Shown here: positions 51,492 through 62,390 of the stretch, one piece after another | How positions within the stretch are numbered: position 1 is the first letter of the stretch | How the letters are laid out: each line of letters begins with the position of its first letter | Source of the DNA: Thermoguttaceae bacterium | GTDB taxonomy: Bacteria > Planctomycetota > Planctomycetia > Pirellulales > Thermoguttaceae | Assembly (NCBI GenBank): GCA_025060325.1 | Contig: JANXBW010000021.1 | Location: forward strand, 1-64,000 | DNA: 64,000 nt | Reading direction: 5' to 3' | Program-made: the position numbers and the translations under genes | Notes under the pieces: generated by a model | Database searches by the model: none | Seen by the model: the letters and a program-made list of their open reading frames with translations, nothing else | Told to the model about the DNA's origin: nothing

Positions 51492-53327
51492 AGCCGCGTC
51501 CAGTACTTAAATCTTTGAGCGTGAAGCTGTTGGGCGGTTGTGCGGTTGTGCACGCGTTTGGCAAAACCGGTACGCCTATGTTTGCATATTAAAACCGGTT
51601 TGCCGGTTGCAGTAGCCGTTCCGAAGCAAGGGGAAAGTTCCCGTCCCTTGTAGCTCCGTGCTAAGTTGTTCTGCACCGCGTCCACCGAGGGTTGCAACCT
51701 TGGAGCTTTGCCCTCTCAGGGAAGTCGCCACCTTCAGGGGATGGTCCAGTGCCCTACCTTGGGGGTGACTTGCCAGGTGCCCAGGGGAGCTGCGCGAGTG
51801 ACCGCAGATCTTGCCCTTGGCAGACACGAGGAGGCCCCGTTCCCCGGCGGAACCATTCCCTAGTCGAAAAATTAGACCCCAGACCTTGGGGGCTCTCCTC
51901 AAGAGTCCCTTCAAAATCGAGGCCAATCAAACGACTCGCAAGGGATGAACGGGGGAAACTCTTGAAGCTAAGCCCGGTACCTTAGCACCTGACGCGGCCG
52001 GCAGTTTGCCGAAAGTTCCGCGACCGGTAAAGCTTTCCTAGCAATCTTCGTGCGAATGTCCCCAGTGCAGCCAGGGGTTTGGAGAAAGGCTTTTCAAAAT
52101 ACCGTTCAAAATTGGGGGTATCCGACCAGCGGCCAACGATTCGCAGGGCTAGTTTATTCGAATTTAAGGGGTCACATGCCGGCGCGGGTGCTGCTCGTCC
52201 CTCGGGGTGGGATTGGCACGCCCTTGGAGGTCGCCAAAGGATCTCCTCCGCCGGGAGGAAAGATTCCCAGACTTCTCGGGGATCAAAGTGGTTCAAACCC
52301 TGCCGGATATTATGTATTCCTCAGCCACTCACTATCCCCAATCACCGCGATCGGCCGCGGCCCGTAGGATGCTTGCTCTCGCACCAGCCTCCGTAGCGCT
52401 TAGGGTTACTTCTTCTCGACCCCCCCATGCCCCTATGGGAAATAGACCTTCTAGGCCCTCTTCCAACAGGGGAAACCCCATAAGCACGTTTGAACCGGAA
52501 AGGCGTGAGGACCGTCGAAATGGCGGGGCGCAAGCTCAGGCAGCAGTCGATCGGTCCCCAAACAGGGCTTCCTGGCAGGGAGAATCGATGCTTTCTCAAA
52601 CCTACAGCTCTTCGGCCGTCAAAATGTAGCCCTAAAAGTGGTAGTCGGTGTGTGGCCGCATCGGTACCCGCCCATGGTCCTGCCTCCCCTTGGTTGGGCT
52701 GGTCCCTGCTTCCTCGTCCCGAGCCCGAATGTGGAGGTCGTGCCTTTCTTTTCTCCTCCGTGTCAATTCTTAAGACAGTGGCTCAAGCGCACGGTCGAAT
52801 TCTGGTAAGGAGTTTCCTCGAAAGCGGCTAACCAATCGTCCGAAAGGTCGAACCTCCTTCGGCTGGCGCTTTTATAGTGTTGTCGTGGTGCTCAGCCCTC
52901 CTCGGCCATAAAACTAATTCCCCACTCCTGTCACCTGGAAACTACGGTTACAGCTCACCTAGAAGCTCTGGTTCCCCCTGGGAGCGCCAGGCGTTCCGGT
53001 ATCTGAGGCGTTGCTTTGGGTCTGGTCCGGGGAAGTTGCCCGGTAGACACGCTGCTCTTTAAAGCGAGGATTCCAGATTTGGTGGCGCAAATCCTCGCTC
53101 ATCTAACCGTCCCTTAATCGGGAGGGAGGACCTCGAGCCGATTGCCAAGCCCACTTCGAGGCCGGCCAAGTGGCTAATGGCAGCGGGGACTAGGGTCGAC
53201 TTCTGGGTCAGACCGCGACTGTCTTGCGGATTGTCGTCCGGTTCGAGCAGGCCGTTTGCCGGCTCATTGCACCCGCGCGAGACGGTGTCAACTTAACGAT
53301 CGGGGGCGATTTATGGGAGGGAATGCT
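51492..53327. other. 1.8-kb divergent spacer
   Basis: It contains the dyad at 51560-51604 and a hairpin TCCTCC-GCCG-GGAGGA (52244-52259). Frames of about 100 codons occur, but they overlap on both strands and are Pro/Arg/Ser-rich. No gene or RNA is recognised. Confidence 0.5.
51560..51604. promoter_or_regulatory. Dyad repeat upstream of dgkA
   Basis: GGCAAAACCGGT (51560-51571) and ACCGGTTTGCC (51594-51604) are inverted copies with one base inserted, about 70-115 bases before the dgkA start. Position fits an operator or leader hairpin; no regulator is known. Confidence 0.35.
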
Positions 53328-54527
53328 ATGTACACGAGAACTAATCTGCTCTGCACCGCCATGACGGCGATTGTGGCGATAACGCTTAGCCTCGATGGAA
53401 CCATCGGGCAAGCTCGTGGCCAAACCTTCCAGCCGTTAACTAACCCCTCTGGAGCCAAGCCGCCAGAGCTTCACTCCATTCCCGGCCGGGAAAAGGTGGT
53501 TTTTTACACGGTGGTTAGTGAAGGGCGGCAGATTTTGACTTTAGCCCGTTGGGTAGGCCCACCTTCAACTTCAGCCGAAACCATCTCTGCCGAGCGACCG
53601 ACAGATTTGTCCATTAATCCTGCGCAAGACGTATCGCAAGGTACAGATTTCCTGCGAGGTGTGTTTCTAAGTGAAGAGGCGCGAGCTTGCTGCGAGCAAG
53701 TTCGATACGGCAATTATGCGGAGAATTGTTTCGTGGGTGCATCTGTCGCGGCAGGAAAACGCCAGACGCTCACCCAAACTGTTGATGACAGCCCGCTTTT
53801 TGTAGCCCTAAGTCAACATGGCCGCGAAGCGCGGGAAAGGTTTCCGGAAGAATACCGTGGGGATGTGGAACAGGCGGCCCCTGGCGAAACGGCCCGAAGG
53901 CAAGTGCTGGGCCATGTTCGTCGCCTCGTTGCCGCCGGTAAACTGGCCGTAGAAGCTCGAGGAGATGGCCTCAGCTCTTTAAAGATAACCGTTCGCAACT
54001 TAACGAGAGAAGAGCTCGAGGTGTGGATAATTCCGGGGCTTTACTTCGTTCCATCCAGCGCGGAGATTCAAACCATGGTGGTCATGGAGAGAAAGCGGTT
54101 GGTTCTCCAAGCGGAAGAAAGCACCACAGTAACCGTTGCGGCGGCCTGTGCCTCTCGGACTAAGCACACACCCTCCTCTTCCAACGTTTTCACCTTGGGA
54201 GATTCCAGCCAACCTGAACTGGAGCGGATAGGTGAGCTGGCGGAGGAGCGGCATTGCGGCAGGAATGTGATTCAGGCGGCTGTATGGATTGTTACTGACG
54301 ACGCGGACTTCGAGGACCTGGGAAGCCTTCGCGTTTTGACCCTTCCGGTGCTAGCAATTGTGCGGGCAATTGGCCCAGTGGAAGCAGCTGAGGCCATGAG
54401 GATCTGCCACGACGCCGGCGTTGACATAAAGAGGAAAGCAATTTGGAGGGATCGGCACGCGATCTTGGCGGAGCTTCCCGATGGGGAGCTTAAGAGCTGG
54501 CTTGAAAAGATGATTGAGAAGCCATGA
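53328..54527 (+). CDS. Secreted protein of unknown function, 399 aa
   Basis: The start at 53328 is set by GGGAGGG six bases upstream; the frame is open 24 codons further with poorer sites. A signal peptide (about 7-32) is followed by an extracytoplasmic domain containing LHSIPGREKVVFYTVVSEGR, a charged helical region (REARERFPEEYRGDVEQA), and a beta segment SLKITVRNLTREELEVWIIP with GLYFVPSSAEIQTMVVMERK. I recognise no family. The C-terminal third is helical with Asp/Glu pairs. The gene is isolated between long spacers. Confidence 0.7.
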   Translation: MYTRTNLLCTAMTAIVAITLSLDGTIGQARGQTFQPLTNPSGAKPPELHSIPGREKVVFYTVVSEGRQILTLARWVGPPSTSAETISAERPTDLSINPAQDVSQGTDFLRGVFLSEEARACCEQVRYGNYAENCFVGASVAAGKRQTLTQTVDDSPLFVALSQHGREARERFPEEYRGDVEQAAPGETARRQVLGHVRRLVAAGKLAVEARGDGLSSLKITVRNLTREELEVWIIPGLYFVPSSAEIQTMVVMERKRLVLQAEESTTVTVAAACASRTKHTPSSSNVFTLGDSSQPELERIGELAEERHCGRNVIQAAVWIVTDDADFEDLGSLRVLTLPVLAIVRAIGPVEAAEAMRICHDAGVDIKRKAIWRDRHAILAELPDGELKSWLEKMIEKP

Positions 54528-56777
54528 AACAGTAATCTGGCAAATGAACATCCCTTGCCAGAATCCAGAGGGAAATAAAGGAAACGCAACCTTAGTAAAA
54601 ACGGTGGTGGCTTTAAGCGGGGCAAAGCCTGCGGTATTATGGCTAAGACGGTGGCTAGTTTGGCCCTGGTAGGCGCGCGGGATACAACCTAATGGCGTAA
54701 ACAATTGGCAGCCCGCAATAGGCGAGTGCGATAAGTCGAGAGTTTGGGCAGCCTTTGTCAACTTTTTGATGAGTGCGCCACCTCGAGCTGGCACAAGCAT
54801 GGAAGATTCACTTGAAGCAGTTTTGGAGTCTCAACTAATTGGTCTCTCGACGGCTAGGGTCTGATTGCCGCGGCAAACCGCTAAGCGTTTCCGGTGCGTG
54901 ACTCCGCATCAACGGTACCGGATGAGCGAATAGTTGGAAAGGCACCGGGCCCTGCTGTTCACCTTCGTATCGCGGGTGGCTGTTCATTGGCGGGCTTCAA
55001 TATGCCACATCTCGGCCAAACGCATCGACCCGGGAGGGGCAGAACGAGGGGCATGACGGGCATAGTTTGCCCCGCACTTTTGGACCCTGGCGGACTTCGT
55101 CCTTTGATGCCCTTTCGTCAACGCTAATTTGATCTCCGCATGTCTCGAGGCTGTTTGCGGCATTGGCAAAGCTCTGGGTTAACATGGGAACTTCGGCCAG
55201 AAGAATTACCAATTTGGCTACCCACGTTCCGCGAGCATCCGGGGGCGAATAACATCCCCTTGCGTAACCTGGTAAAACCAATCAATCCATTTGCAGAATA
55301 CGGTTTGCGGTTTTTGTTCCGGAGCAGTTGATAAGGCAAGGCCGGCTTTGGGCGAACATCTTATCTCCGTTGTCGCCCCCTCCGTTCCCATCGGCGGAAA
55401 GAGGCTTAAATCTAGGTACTTCGAGTTCATGGGCGGCTCGGGAAGATGCGGGTTAATTCTCGGGCGGCAGAAGGCGGAGGGAAGATCTTTTCCTTGTGGG
55501 GAGGCGTTTTCTAGATCAGCTCCCCTAGTAAGTTGACAGTACTTCTTTAAGGGCCTTTTGAAAGGCGAGTAACGCCCCTTCGCCGTGGCAAGCCGGAGCT
55601 TTCGGCGAAGCTTTCTGCTGCCTGCGGCACCTAAATAAGCCAAGCCCACACGTAGGAATCCACTTGACACCTCAGTCGACGACGTTCTCATGCCGTGGAC
55701 AACCGATCACCCGTACGGGGTATTGGATTGCTCAAGTTACATGGACGGGGGCCGGCTTCCGTTGTTCCTGGACACCGTGGGATGAAGGTGTAGTTCAATG
55801 GGCAGGGGCCGGGTCGTGAGCTAATCTGCACCCCGGGGTCCGTTTTTACCCCGGATGCCCACCGGCTGGCTTACGTCGCGACGAAGGGTAAGATTTGCAT
55901 CCTCGTGATCGGCCGCCGAGAAGTTACAGCGTACGAGGGGATCGTCGACGGCCTGTTTAGCCCGGCTAGCAAGCGGGTGGCCTCTTTGCCCATCCGGGGC
56001 GACAAACAGCACAGTGGTTGTTGGCGGCCAGGAAGGGCCAAGTACACCGGGCTTATCCGAAACAAGCCGCGGTTTCGCCCGGACGGTTCCTTTGACTTCC
56101 TTGCGATCTGCGGATGGGCGCTATTCCGTCTGACCATTCCCTCGGGCCGGTTTCCCACAAATAGCCGGAAACCCCAAGGGCGAGACACCGTTTCAAAATC
56201 CGGGCCGGTAGTTCGTCAAAATCCCGGGCGATAGCGGATGTTGCACGAACCCATCCCCCGGAGCCGGAAAAAGAAAAGACCTGTACTGTCTCCGCGGTAG
56301 CCCCTTTATTACCCCGGGCGTTATGCCGCGGGGAGTTCGAAATGAAGCTCCGGCCAGGGACATAATTTCTCGGGAATGACTCGTTAAAGGTATCACGGCG
56401 TTGGGGCCCCCAGGGCGGCTGCCCATACTCGTCGCGTTTGAATCTCCTTGGCTTTTTGGGCAGTTTTGTCTGCTCAGACGCCCTTCCGGCCGAACGGGGC
56501 CCGCCGTACTTTTCTCGCCTCTCCCGGGCCCAGGGTTTGAAGATTAGGCTACAGCCCTGAACAATAGTCCTCCAAATCTTAATAGCCCGGGTTAGGGTGG
56601 TCAGAAGTGGGACAACCGAATCGGGGTGCAAGTAGCCTTGGCTCCCCCACAGAGCATCAAATTTAAAAGTGGAGAGGAATGCAGTGGTGTCGGGGCAGTG
56701 GTAGACCGCAGGGTGCTCATCGTGGGATACAGCCGGAGTTTTGGCCCAAAGGAGGTGGCAGGCCAGCAGCGCCCTGC

Positions 56778-56807
56778 TTGAAGGGGGAACCTAAAACTGA
56801 CTATAAT
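56778..56807 (+). promoter_or_regulatory. Sigma-70-type promoter for metK
   Basis: TTGAAG (56778-56783), an 18-base spacer and a perfect TATAAT (56802-56807). Transcription from about 56814 would give a roughly 310-nt leader before metK. Confidence 0.6.
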
Positions 56808-56965
56808 GCCGCCTCAAGGTAACTTAGGCCTTTTTGGGGGAAAAACCAGCAGAGGATAGCAGTGACTTGATGCCTTCGAACCTAGGCAAAACTCTTTCGG
56901 GGGCCAGGAACGCTGCTGCGAACACGTCCCCAGAAGCCGGTCGTCTGGTTGGAGTCTTAATCGGG

Positions 56966-57048
56966 GCCGGTGAACGGAAGTGAAATCGTTGAGCGGAATA
57001 GCCTCGGGTTAAGCCGCTCGGCGGGGACGCTGAGGGCTTCATACCGGC
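56966..57048 (+). promoter_or_regulatory. Branched structure in the metK leader, possible riboswitch
   Basis: An outer stem GCCGGT (56966-56971) with ACCGGC (57043-57048) encloses AACG/CGTT (56973-56990) and GAGCGG (56991-56996) with CCGCTC (57014-57019), a junction-like fold of 83 nt. Long leaders before metK are often SAM-sensing, but I do not see the conserved core of the common SAM riboswitches. Assignment is inference. Confidence 0.35.
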
Positions 57049-57122
57049 AGGGAAGGGTCTGTCCGTCCGTCCAGTCGAGCAACTGACTATTTCTTCGTTT
57101 CCAGCTGAAGGAGTGCCACCAG

Positions 57123-58310
57123 GTGGTCCGAACCGGACGATATCTTTTCACTAGCGAAGCGGTCAGCATGGGCCATCCCGACAAATTGGCTGACCAAATT
57201 TCCGACGGCATCCTCGATGCGTTCATTAAAGAGGATCCTTACAGCCGGGTTGCCTGCGAAACGCTCGTCACTACGGGCATCGCTTTTGTAGCCGGCGAGA
57301 TCTCTTCGAAGGCCCGGATCGATTACGCCGAGGTGGTACGCGACATTATTTGTTCGGTGGGTTATACGGATGACGAGCTTGGCTTTAACGGCCGGACATG
57401 TTCTGTCGTTTTGGCCATCGACCGGCAAAGCCCCGATATTGCCCTGGGCGTTGACGCGGATCCATCGCGGGGTAAGGACATCGGGGCAGGCGATCAGGGG
57501 ATGATGTTCGGCTATGCTTGTCGACAAACTCCGGAGCTAATGCCCTTGCCCATTTCTCTGGCCCACCGCATTCTTAAGCGTCTAACGGCCATTCGCCAGA
57601 CGGGCAAGGTGTCGTGGCTTCGGCCGGATAGCAAAAGCCAAGTCACCATCGAATACGAAGGCGATCGACCGATCCGTGTGGACACCGTGGTGGTGTCGAC
57701 CCAGCATGCGCCGACGGTCAGTCTCCAGGAAATCCGCGAATTTGTCATCGAGGAGGTAGTCAAACCGATTCTTCCGGAGGAGTTAGTCAACGGGGAGATT
57801 CGCTATTTTATTAACCCAACCGGCCGCTTTGTCACCGGAGGGCCACTGGGCGACACCGGACTCACTGGGCGAAAGATAATGGTCGACACCTATGGGGGGT
57901 GGGCTCGTCACGGAGGCGGGGCATTTAGCGGTAAGGATCCTACCAAAGTGGACCGAAGTGCCGCCTACATGGCCCGCCACATTGCTAAGAATATCGTAGC
58001 TGCGGGCTTGGCCGACCGGTGCGAAGTCCAACTGGCTTACGCTATCGGCGTCAGCGAACCGGTCAGCGTTCTCGTCAACACGGAAGGAACCGGTGTGATT
58101 GACGATGGGAAACTCTGCGAGATGATTCGGGAAATGTTCCCCCTCACGCCTAGCGGGATCATTCGATACCTGGATCTGCTTCGGCCGATTTACCGCTTGA
58201 CTGCTTCCGGGGGGCACTTCGGTCGGTCTGAGCCGGAATTTACCTGGGAAAGCACGCATCGGGCTGCCGAGCTTGCTGCGGAAGCTGGCTGCCCCGGCAC
58301 AGCGCGATAA
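57123..58310 (+). CDS. metK: S-adenosylmethionine synthetase
   Basis: MetK makes SAM from methionine and ATP in the cytoplasm. The 395-aa product has full family length and motifs: [20 protein letters not shown] near the N-terminus, [20 protein letters not shown] in the middle and [20 protein letters not shown] toward the C-terminus. The GTG start is eleven bases after GAAGGAGTG, and no better ATG exists. SAM is used by RsmH and QueA, also encoded in this window. The gene ends 24 bases from the end of the convergent response-regulator gene. Confidence 0.97.
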   Translation: MVRTGRYLFTSEAVSMGHPDKLADQISDGILDAFIKEDPYSRVACETLVTTGIAFVAGEISSKARIDYAEVVRDIICSVGYTDDELGFNGRTCSVVLAIDRQSPDIALGVDADPSRGKDIGAGDQGMMFGYACRQTPELMPLPISLAHRILKRLTAIRQTGKVSWLRPDSKSQVTIEYEGDRPIRVDTVVVSTQHAPTVSLQEIREFVIEEVVKPILPEELVNGEIRYFINPTGRFVTGGPLGDTGLTGRKIMVDTYGGWARHGGGAFSGKDPTKVDRSAAYMARHIAKNIVAAGLADRCEVQLAYAIGVSEPVSVLVNTEGTGVIDDGKLCEMIREMFPLTPSGIIRYLDLLRPIYRLTASGGHFGRSEPEFTWESTHRAAELAAEAGCPGTAR

Positions 58311-58334
58311 GTTCCCAGGAATCCAGGATAAGCT

Positions 58335-58787
58335 TTAGTCGCCGGCCAAGCCGTCTCGCCACGCTTCGACTTCTCGTAAGGCATACTCAATCAGCACAAG
58401 GAGCGCCCGCGGGTCATACGGCTTGCGAAGAAAGTATGTCCCTCCGGCGGCCCGAACTGTTCGGACGATGTCCTCTCGCTCCCATCCACTCACCACAATG
58501 ATGGGAATCCCACAGGTTTGGTGCCCGTCCGCCAGCCGCTGGCAGACTGTCAAACCGTCGATGTCCGGCAAACACAAGTCGAGGATGATCAGGTCCGGAT
58601 GTTCGCTTTGGGCAAAAGCGAGGCCTGTCTCCCCGTGGGTAGTCCATGAGGCTTGAAACCCCATCCGCTCCAGGATGGAAGCGAGCGACTCGGCCACGCT
58701 GATGTCGTCGTCGATGATTAGAACTTTCCGCCCCTTTCCCTGCCATTTGTGGCGGGGTTTTGGCTGGGTGAGGAGACCGGTACTCAT
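58335..58787 (-). CDS. Single-domain response regulator
   Basis: The 150-aa product consists of a short basic N-terminus and one receiver domain: the acidic pocket VLIIDDDISVAESLASILER, the phospho-acceptor Asp in LIILDLCLPDIDGLTVCQRL, the switch residue Ser in IIVVSGWEREDI (where Thr is more usual) and the conserved Lys in YFLRKPYDPRALL. No output domain is attached, so it acts by protein contact like CheY or Spo0F-type relays. No histidine kinase is nearby. A hairpin AGCCAC/GTGGCT lies about 70-90 bases upstream in its leader (58859-58877). Confidence 0.9.
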   Translation of the reverse strand: MSTGLLTQPKPRHKWQGKGRKVLIIDDDISVAESLASILERMGFQASWTTHGETGLAFAQSEHPDLIILDLCLPDIDGLTVCQRLADGHQTCGIPIIVVSGWEREDIVRTVRAAGGTYFLRKPYDPRALLVLIEYALREVEAWRDGLAGD

Positions 58788-59313
58788 CCGCTTTGGCTCC
58801 TAAGTTGGCGTGACCCGAGGGTGAGCCTCTGTACAGAACGTCCCTGGCGGAGAGGTAAAGCCACCTCCTATGTGGCTCCACCGCGAACTTCAATCTACTG
58901 CCCATCAGTCCCTTAACTTTGCCCCTCGGGGGTCCTGGCGTAAACAACCCTAGCTTACAAATCGGAACTTGTCAAAACTGCCGAAAAAGCAAACCAGTGG
59001 GCCGGGCGGCTCCGGGGAAAATGTGCCGACTATTCCGACTGTACCGAAAATTCGGGCTTGAGGTTGTGACTGGCGTCCGACATTTGCACTCCGAAGCCCT
59101 GGGGAAGCCAAACTCTCGCCCCCCAGCTAGGCCCGGAGAAAGTAGGGGCACATAATCCGGCACGAAAGCCGAGTGTCAGTAGGCGTACGGGATGCCCTCG
59201 TTTGGACGCTACCCAAACGTTCTAAGAAATGGGCAAGCTGCACATCGCCACTTGTTGATGAGGTCTGTGCGGAAAGGGCTCTGGTTACTTCGGGGATTTG
59301 CCCGGGCAACTCC
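58788..59313. other. Spacer between response regulator and GarR-type genes
   Basis: It contains the response-regulator leader hairpin at 58859-58877. No gene is recognised. Confidence 0.5.
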
Positions 59314-60255
59314 CTAAGCGGACCGGCCAGGATTTCCCTGCCGATCCCGCCAGTTAATCTGCGACAGCGATGCCAAGGCTAAGAGAAGCGCATGTGTACC
59401 ACATCGTCCGTATCCTTGGGCCTGCGTGGACATATAAAGCTGCTGAATAAGCCCGAGGCCAGGCAGACTCAGGTTCATCCGCCGGGCTTCGTCCAAAGCA
59501 ATGGCCATGTCCTTAACGAAATGTTCCACAAAAAAGCCAGGATCGAAATTGTTCCGGATCATCCGGGGGGCAAGATTACTTACTGCCCAACTGCCGGCCG
59601 AGCCTGCGCTGACAGACTGCAAAAACTTCTCCAGGTCTAACCCAGCTCGATAGGCATAGAGTAACCCCTCGCACACGCCGACCATGTTTCCCGCGATGAT
59701 GATTTGATTAGCTAATTTGGCATGTTGACCCGCCCCGGGGCCACCGTGATGAACGATCGTCTTACCCATCCGCTCGAGGCAGGGCCAAATGGCCTCCACT
59801 GCTTCGGCTTCCCCTCCCACCATGATGGAAAGGGTTCCCTGCCGTGCACCAATATCGCCCCCGGTCACAGGGGCATCCACTGCGTAAACACCACGTTTCT
59901 TAGCTTCGGCAGCAATTTCTTGGGCTAAAGCCGGCTCGCTCGTTGTCATGTCCACAATGATATTCCCCGGCTTGCAGCCAGCAAGGACGCCCTCCGGCCC
60001 TAGAATGACTTCGCGCACATCTTTGGGGAATCCAACAATCGTGAAAATGATGTCCGAAGCCTCGGCTACAGCCTTGGGGGAATCGGCCCAACTTGCGCCG
60101 CGATCAAGCAGTGCCTGAGCCTTGGACTTCGTGCGATTGTAAACTGTGATTTGATAGCCGGCCGAAAGAAGATGGCCACACATGCTGGCCCCCATCACTC
60201 CCGTCCCAATCCAGCCAACGCGAGTCTTGCCTGGCTCCGCTTTCGCTAGCGCCAT
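59314..60255 (-). CDS. 2-hydroxy-3-oxopropionate reductase / 3-hydroxyisobutyrate dehydrogenase family
   Basis: The start at 60255 (MALAKAEPG) follows GGGAGAG; six residues further upstream are possible. The product is about 313 aa with an N-terminal Rossmann domain ([20 protein letters not shown]), the family signature [20 protein letters not shown] and the catalytic Lys region [20 protein letters not shown]. It reduces tartronate semialdehyde or oxidises a beta-hydroxyacid with NAD(P). The exact substrate is unknown, and no glyoxylate-pathway gene is adjacent. A short C-terminal extension beyond the usual helix is seen. Confidence 0.9.
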   Translation of the reverse strand: MALAKAEPGKTRVGWIGTGVMGASMCGHLLSAGYQITVYNRTKSKAQALLDRGASWADSPKAVAEASDIIFTIVGFPKDVREVILGPEGVLAGCKPGNIIVDMTTSEPALAQEIAAEAKKRGVYAVDAPVTGGDIGARQGTLSIMVGGEAEAVEAIWPCLERMGKTIVHHGGPGAGQHAKLANQIIIAGNMVGVCEGLLYAYRAGLDLEKFLQSVSAGSAGSWAVSNLAPRMIRNNFDPGFFVEHFVKDMAIALDEARRMNLSLPGLGLIQQLYMSTQAQGYGRCGTHALLLALASLSQINWRDRQGNPGRSA

Positions 60256-60505
60256 CCCGCACTCTCCCACCACCTTTAAGCAAGCCTGTCCGAGATTTAC
60301 TCCACCATGTTCGTTTCTTATTGCACTCGCTACCCACGCGGGACCGGGCTTTTAGTCCCCCGGCACATCTCCTTCCACACCGCAGTGGCTGTGAGGCACC
60401 CCCTTACCCCTACACCTTCCGCTTTGATCCCGGCTTGGTCTCGTCTTCCTTTGCGGTTTCAGCGTCCCAGCATCATAACGGTTTGCCGCCGCAAGCCAAG
60501 GGGGA

Positions 60506-60829
60506 CTAAATCTCCGCGCTGCCTTCAGCCGGGAACCATCTTTCCTCCGGCCGCCGAAGAATTTCGGCCACCACAATCGCCGCGGCAATCCTTTCAGGGT
60601 GGGTGAGCATGCAGAGTACCTGGGCGGCAAGCGATCCGTGGACAAAAGGTGCCCGCTTCGGTTTGACTGCTGGCGGCCCTTCAACTTCCGAGGCTGCGAA
60701 TGGCTCAGCCAGAGAAAGCCGCGGTCCCATGTCAAATCGCACGAATGAGTCTTCGAAAGGTAAGCGGGTGGTTCGGCTCCCAGGAGGTCGGGGAACTTCC
60801 GATTCCAACTTGCTTCCAGACTTTTCCAT
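60506..60829 (-). CDS. Small hypothetical protein downstream of floA
   Basis: The start at 60829 is chosen because GGAG lies eight bases upstream; the frame is open further to 60919, which would overlap floA. The product is about 107 aa with a C-terminal region HGSLAAQVLCMLTHPERIAA and IVVAEILRRPEERWF that has good helical coding character. The function is unknown. It begins about 60 bases after floA ends, on the same strand, so it is likely the third gene of the nfeD-floA unit. Confidence 0.5.
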   Translation of the reverse strand: MEKSGSKLESEVPRPPGSRTTRLPFEDSFVRFDMGPRLSLAEPFAASEVEGPPAVKPKRAPFVHGSLAAQVLCMLTHPERIAAAIVVAEILRRPEERWFPAEGSAEI

Positions 60830-60890
60830 CAGGACGGCTCCGATCGCGATTTGTACCGGCTCAGTAAAGAAGCAGGTCCCAGCGTTGACA

Positions 60891-62045
60891 TTAGGAGGAC
60901 ACCTCGGGCGACGTTGCACTGGGCTGACTCTCTGGTCGATGTCCCAGCCCCGCTGTGGCCACTGCTAGGCGCATCTCTGTATCGGCCTGAAGGTTTCGCA
61001 GTTTATAATAGTCCACAACGCCCAATTTGCCGGTGCGGAAGGCCTCGGCCATCGCGCGAAAGACTTCCGCCTCCGCCTCCACAAGCCGGGCGCGATTCTG
61101 TTCGATCAGAGCACGGTACTCCTGCTCCTTAGCCTTGGCCATAGCCCGCCGCCCTTCGGCTTCGGCTCGGGCAACTTCCATATCAGCCTCGGCTTGGTCC
61201 GCCTGCAACCGTGCCCCGATATTCTCTCCCACGTCAATGTCGGCAATGTCGATCGAGACAATCTCGAAGGCTGTGTTTGCGTCCAACCGCCGCTGGAGAA
61301 CCGTCTTGGAAATCAACTCCGGATTGGCCAGCACGTCCTGATGCGTTTCCGCCGATCCAATGGCGCTGACGATCCCCTCACCGACTCGAGCTATGATTGT
61401 CTCCTCTGTGGCCCCGCCAATCAGCCGTTCCAAATTCGCCCGCACTGTGACCCGCGCCTTGACCTTCAGTTGGATACCATTCTTGGCCACTCCGTCCAAA
61501 GAATCCCGGCCTGAGCCAGGCCGAGGACAGTCGATTACCTTCGGGGTCACGCTCATTTGCACCGCTTCCAACACATCGCGACCGGCAAGGTCAATGGCCG
61601 TGGCTAGCCGCCAATTGAGCGGAATGCTCCCGGCTTTGTGGGCGGCAATAAGTGCGCGAATGACCTGCGGCACGTTGCCACCGGCAAGATAGTGCGACTC
61701 GAGTGCCCGCGTGGTGATCTCCCGGGGATCAAGACCCGCTTGAACCGCCATAATCTTGCTGCGAACGATAACCTCCGGATCAACATGCCGGAGTGTCATC
61801 CCAATCAAATCCCAGATACTAATCCCCGCCCGCGTTGTCTTAGCTTGAATCCACAGCCGGAAGAAAAAAGCAATCCCCAGCACCATGATAACAAGCACCA
61901 CTAGGGCAAAAATCGCGAAGACAATGAGGAGCACAGTGCCCACTTGCGTCCACAGGGGGTTTTCCCGTAAGGCACCGGCAATTTGAGTGATCCAGTCGGA
62001 GACGTGCTTCGTCACCTCACCAACTTGCGACCACCAATCATTCAT
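60891..62045 (-). CDS. floA: Flotillin-like protein FloA
   Basis: The start at 62045 ([10 protein letters not shown]) follows AAGGGGGTG; a GTG 78 nt upstream is in frame but less likely. The product is about 384 aa. An N-terminal membrane segment (about 27-50, [20 protein letters not shown]) anchors it, followed by the UPF0365/SPFH domain ([40 protein letters not shown]) and a heptad region [20 protein letters not shown]. Flotillins scaffold membrane microdomains. A short Ser/Pro tail ends the protein. It is encoded 345 bases downstream of nfeD, a common pair. Confidence 0.92.
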   Translation of the reverse strand: MNDWWSQVGEVTKHVSDWITQIAGALRENPLWTQVGTVLLIVFAIFALVVLVIMVLGIAFFFRLWIQAKTTRAGISIWDLIGMTLRHVDPEVIVRSKIMAVQAGLDPREITTRALESHYLAGGNVPQVIRALIAAHKAGSIPLNWRLATAIDLAGRDVLEAVQMSVTPKVIDCPRPGSGRDSLDGVAKNGIQLKVKARVTVRANLERLIGGATEETIIARVGEGIVSAIGSAETHQDVLANPELISKTVLQRRLDANTAFEIVSIDIADIDVGENIGARLQADQAEADMEVARAEAEGRRAMAKAKEQEYRALIEQNRARLVEAEAEVFRAMAEAFRTGKLGVVDYYKLRNLQADTEMRLAVATAGLGHRPESQPSATSPEVSS

Positions 62046-62390
62046 CCGTTCACCCCCTTTTCGAAACGCCGCAAATCTGACTGGGCGTCGTGCATGCCGG
62101 AATGAGCCGCTAGCAGTGTCCACGAAACGGCAACGTGTGATGTGTTAATAGTTTCTATCCGGCGGGCGCGAGACCTTTCGCGCACTAAGGAACCCCACTT
62201 GGGTAAGCCTTCCGAATCCGTGCCGTCACTTGGTAGGCAATTCCTGGACCATCTACGGATCGTAATCTTGCAAACCGCCCAGGCCAAAGCATTTTCCCGG
62301 TTGTTGCAGGGGGTCTCGAGTAACCGCCACCCCGCAGCCGGCTGGATCGGACCTAACCCGGCCGGGCCAACGTCAGTTGCTTTGGAAGGC
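62046..62390. other. Spacer between nfeD and floA
   Basis: This gap is wide for a pair usually adjacent or overlapping. No gene or hairpin with a T run is visible. Confidence 0.5.

Larger units (their letters stand above)
54528..57122. other. 2.6-kb spacer upstream of metK
   Basis: The largest gap in the window. It holds CTTCGCCG/CGGCGAAG (55578-55610) and CCGGGGT/ACCCCGG (55833-55854), a tRNA-Gly-like D-arm fragment GTAGTTCAATGGG (about 55790), the metK promoter and a structured leader. Frames are Arg/Pro-rich. No gene is recognised. Confidence 0.55.

Noticed and set aside
55785-55860. tRNA-Gly-like 5-prime part GTAGTTCAATGGG
   Set aside because: D stem, anticodon arm and T arm cannot be formed; only an unrelated CCGGGGT/ACCCCGG hairpin follows.
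56899-56931. CCAGGAACGCTGC resembling an SAH-riboswitch core
   Set aside because: The consensus has mismatches, the required flanking helices are not formed, and the downstream gene is metK rather than a SAH-recycling gene.
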